Assembly (NCBI GenBank): GCA_965112735.1
Contig: OZ218951.1
Span: forward strand, 2,914,001-2,978,000
Direction of reading: 5' to 3'
DNA: 64,000 bases
Source of the DNA: Phaeosaccion multiseriatum
Lineage: Eukaryota; Ochrophyta, other classes
A program made the translations under genes and the position numbers. Below the pieces are notes generated by a model, which did no database searches, was not told where the DNA came from, and was given only the letters and a program-made list of their open reading frames with translations. Each line of letters starts with the position of its first letter. Positions within the stretch are counted from its first letter, which is position 1. Shown here in pieces: positions 63,294 through 64,000 of the stretch.

Positions 63294-64000
63294 CGGTGCA
63301 GCCGTGTAGGGCACGTGACAGCATATGGAGTCGAACGACATGGCATGGCAATATAGTGGCATGGCATGGAAGGGGCTTATTCCATGGATTCGAACTTTGG
63401 GTTCGATTTATGAAATCGTCGGCGTCGAGTATGAGTCGTACGTCGGGCGGTGCCCCGGTGGAGGAGGGCCGGGAGGGGGGAGGGGCATATGCGGGAATCC
63501 CATCTGTTGCCATTCGGCAGAAGGGGGAGGGAGGGAGGGAGGGAGGGAGGGGTGTGTTGTTTGGCTGTTGTCCGAAGGCACCGCTTCTTGACGAACTGTG
63601 GAGAGGCCATGGGGGGGTGGAAAGGGAGAAGGGAGGGGGGGCTGTTATGCTGCCTCAGGCCGGTCGGAAGGGGGGCATTTCGCCTTTCCTTGTGAGGCTT
63701 TTGGCGCGCCCCTCATACTTACACGCAAGTGTTTTTGTTTGTTTGTTTTTTATTTTGCCATCGGAGATCGAGATGTGCTGTCGGAGTGGTGGTGTCGTGT
63801 TGCTTCGCTTCTTCGGTCGTTTTGTCGAGACCGGAGAGAGACACATTGTGGGCCCCTCCCTCGCTTGTAAAAACACTTTTATAATAAAGAATGGGAAGGT
63901 AAAAATTTTCGGAAGGTCACCACCCCCCTCCACATTGCACTGTATTCTTTATTACGTTTGTAGTGCACCAGTCTCCTGTGTGCCTTTCTGTGTATGTGTG
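63294..64000. other. 3' flank at the right edge
   Basis: AATAAA at 63893-63898 could end the TPAPVEE transcript, and TTTATT at 63948-63953 could end a minus-strand gene entering from the right. A GGGA run lies at 63525-63550. No coding feature seen. Confidence 0.4.

Overview
The window is nuclear DNA from a GC-rich eukaryote. Its genes are split by canonical GT-AG introns with pyrimidine tracts and encode eukaryotic families. Introns and intergenic DNA are packed with microsatellites and minisatellites. I assembled ten protein genes exon by exon; the intron phases close and no internal stop appears. Gene content, the mixture of secreted Pro/Thr-rich proteins, and one presequence with a Phe after the hydrophobic core (as in heterokont plastid proteins) suggest a microalga of the stramenopile type. 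That placement is inference; no rRNA or marker gene is present.

Layout. (1) 3-2335 (+): 3' part of a cysteine-rich repeat protein entering from the left. (2) 3832-6201 (-): secretory-pathway histidine phosphatase whose catalytic His codon is formed by splicing. (3) 7386-14009 (-): secreted HEIGH metalloprotease with a Thr/Pro-rich stalk and GPI-anchor-like tail; one intron holds a 1.2-kb minisatellite. (4) 15460-18495 (-): unidentified 366-aa protein with an N-myristoylation-type N-terminus. (5) 19122-34520 (-): a giant UBR1-type N-recognin (18 exons, 3238 aa) with UBR box, ClpS-like domain, RING-H2 and the UBR1 C-terminal domain. (6) 34665-35506 (+): FKBP-type prolyl isomerase sharing a 144-bp divergent promoter with UBR1. 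(7) 36822-47345 (+): 2474-aa ankyrin/RCC1/zinc-finger protein resembling IBtk. (8) 47760-51541 (-): LysM-TLDc (OXR1-type) protein. (9) 52074-55497 (+): armadillo-repeat protein, divergent from OXR1. (10) 57332-59926 (-): intronless 864-aa protein with five copies of an unrecognised helical repeat and a possible plastid presequence. (11) 61136-63293 (+): single-pass membrane protein with a TPAPVEE-repeat stalk. That makes eleven loci, ten complete and one truncated at the left edge.

The genes do not form one pathway. Two themes recur: ubiquitin/protein quality control (UBR1, the IBtk-like protein, FKBP, ARM protein) and secreted or surface proteins with low-complexity stalks (1, 3, 11). The most unusual signals are a dispersed motif (GTTGGTGATAC and close variants) recurring on both strands in unrelated exons and introns and in different reading frames; the exon-plus-intron duplicated Cys-rich module; the minisatellite intron bracketed by duplicated splice-donor sequence; and the five-copy repeat protein. 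No CRISPR array, transposase, rRNA or tRNA gene was recognised.
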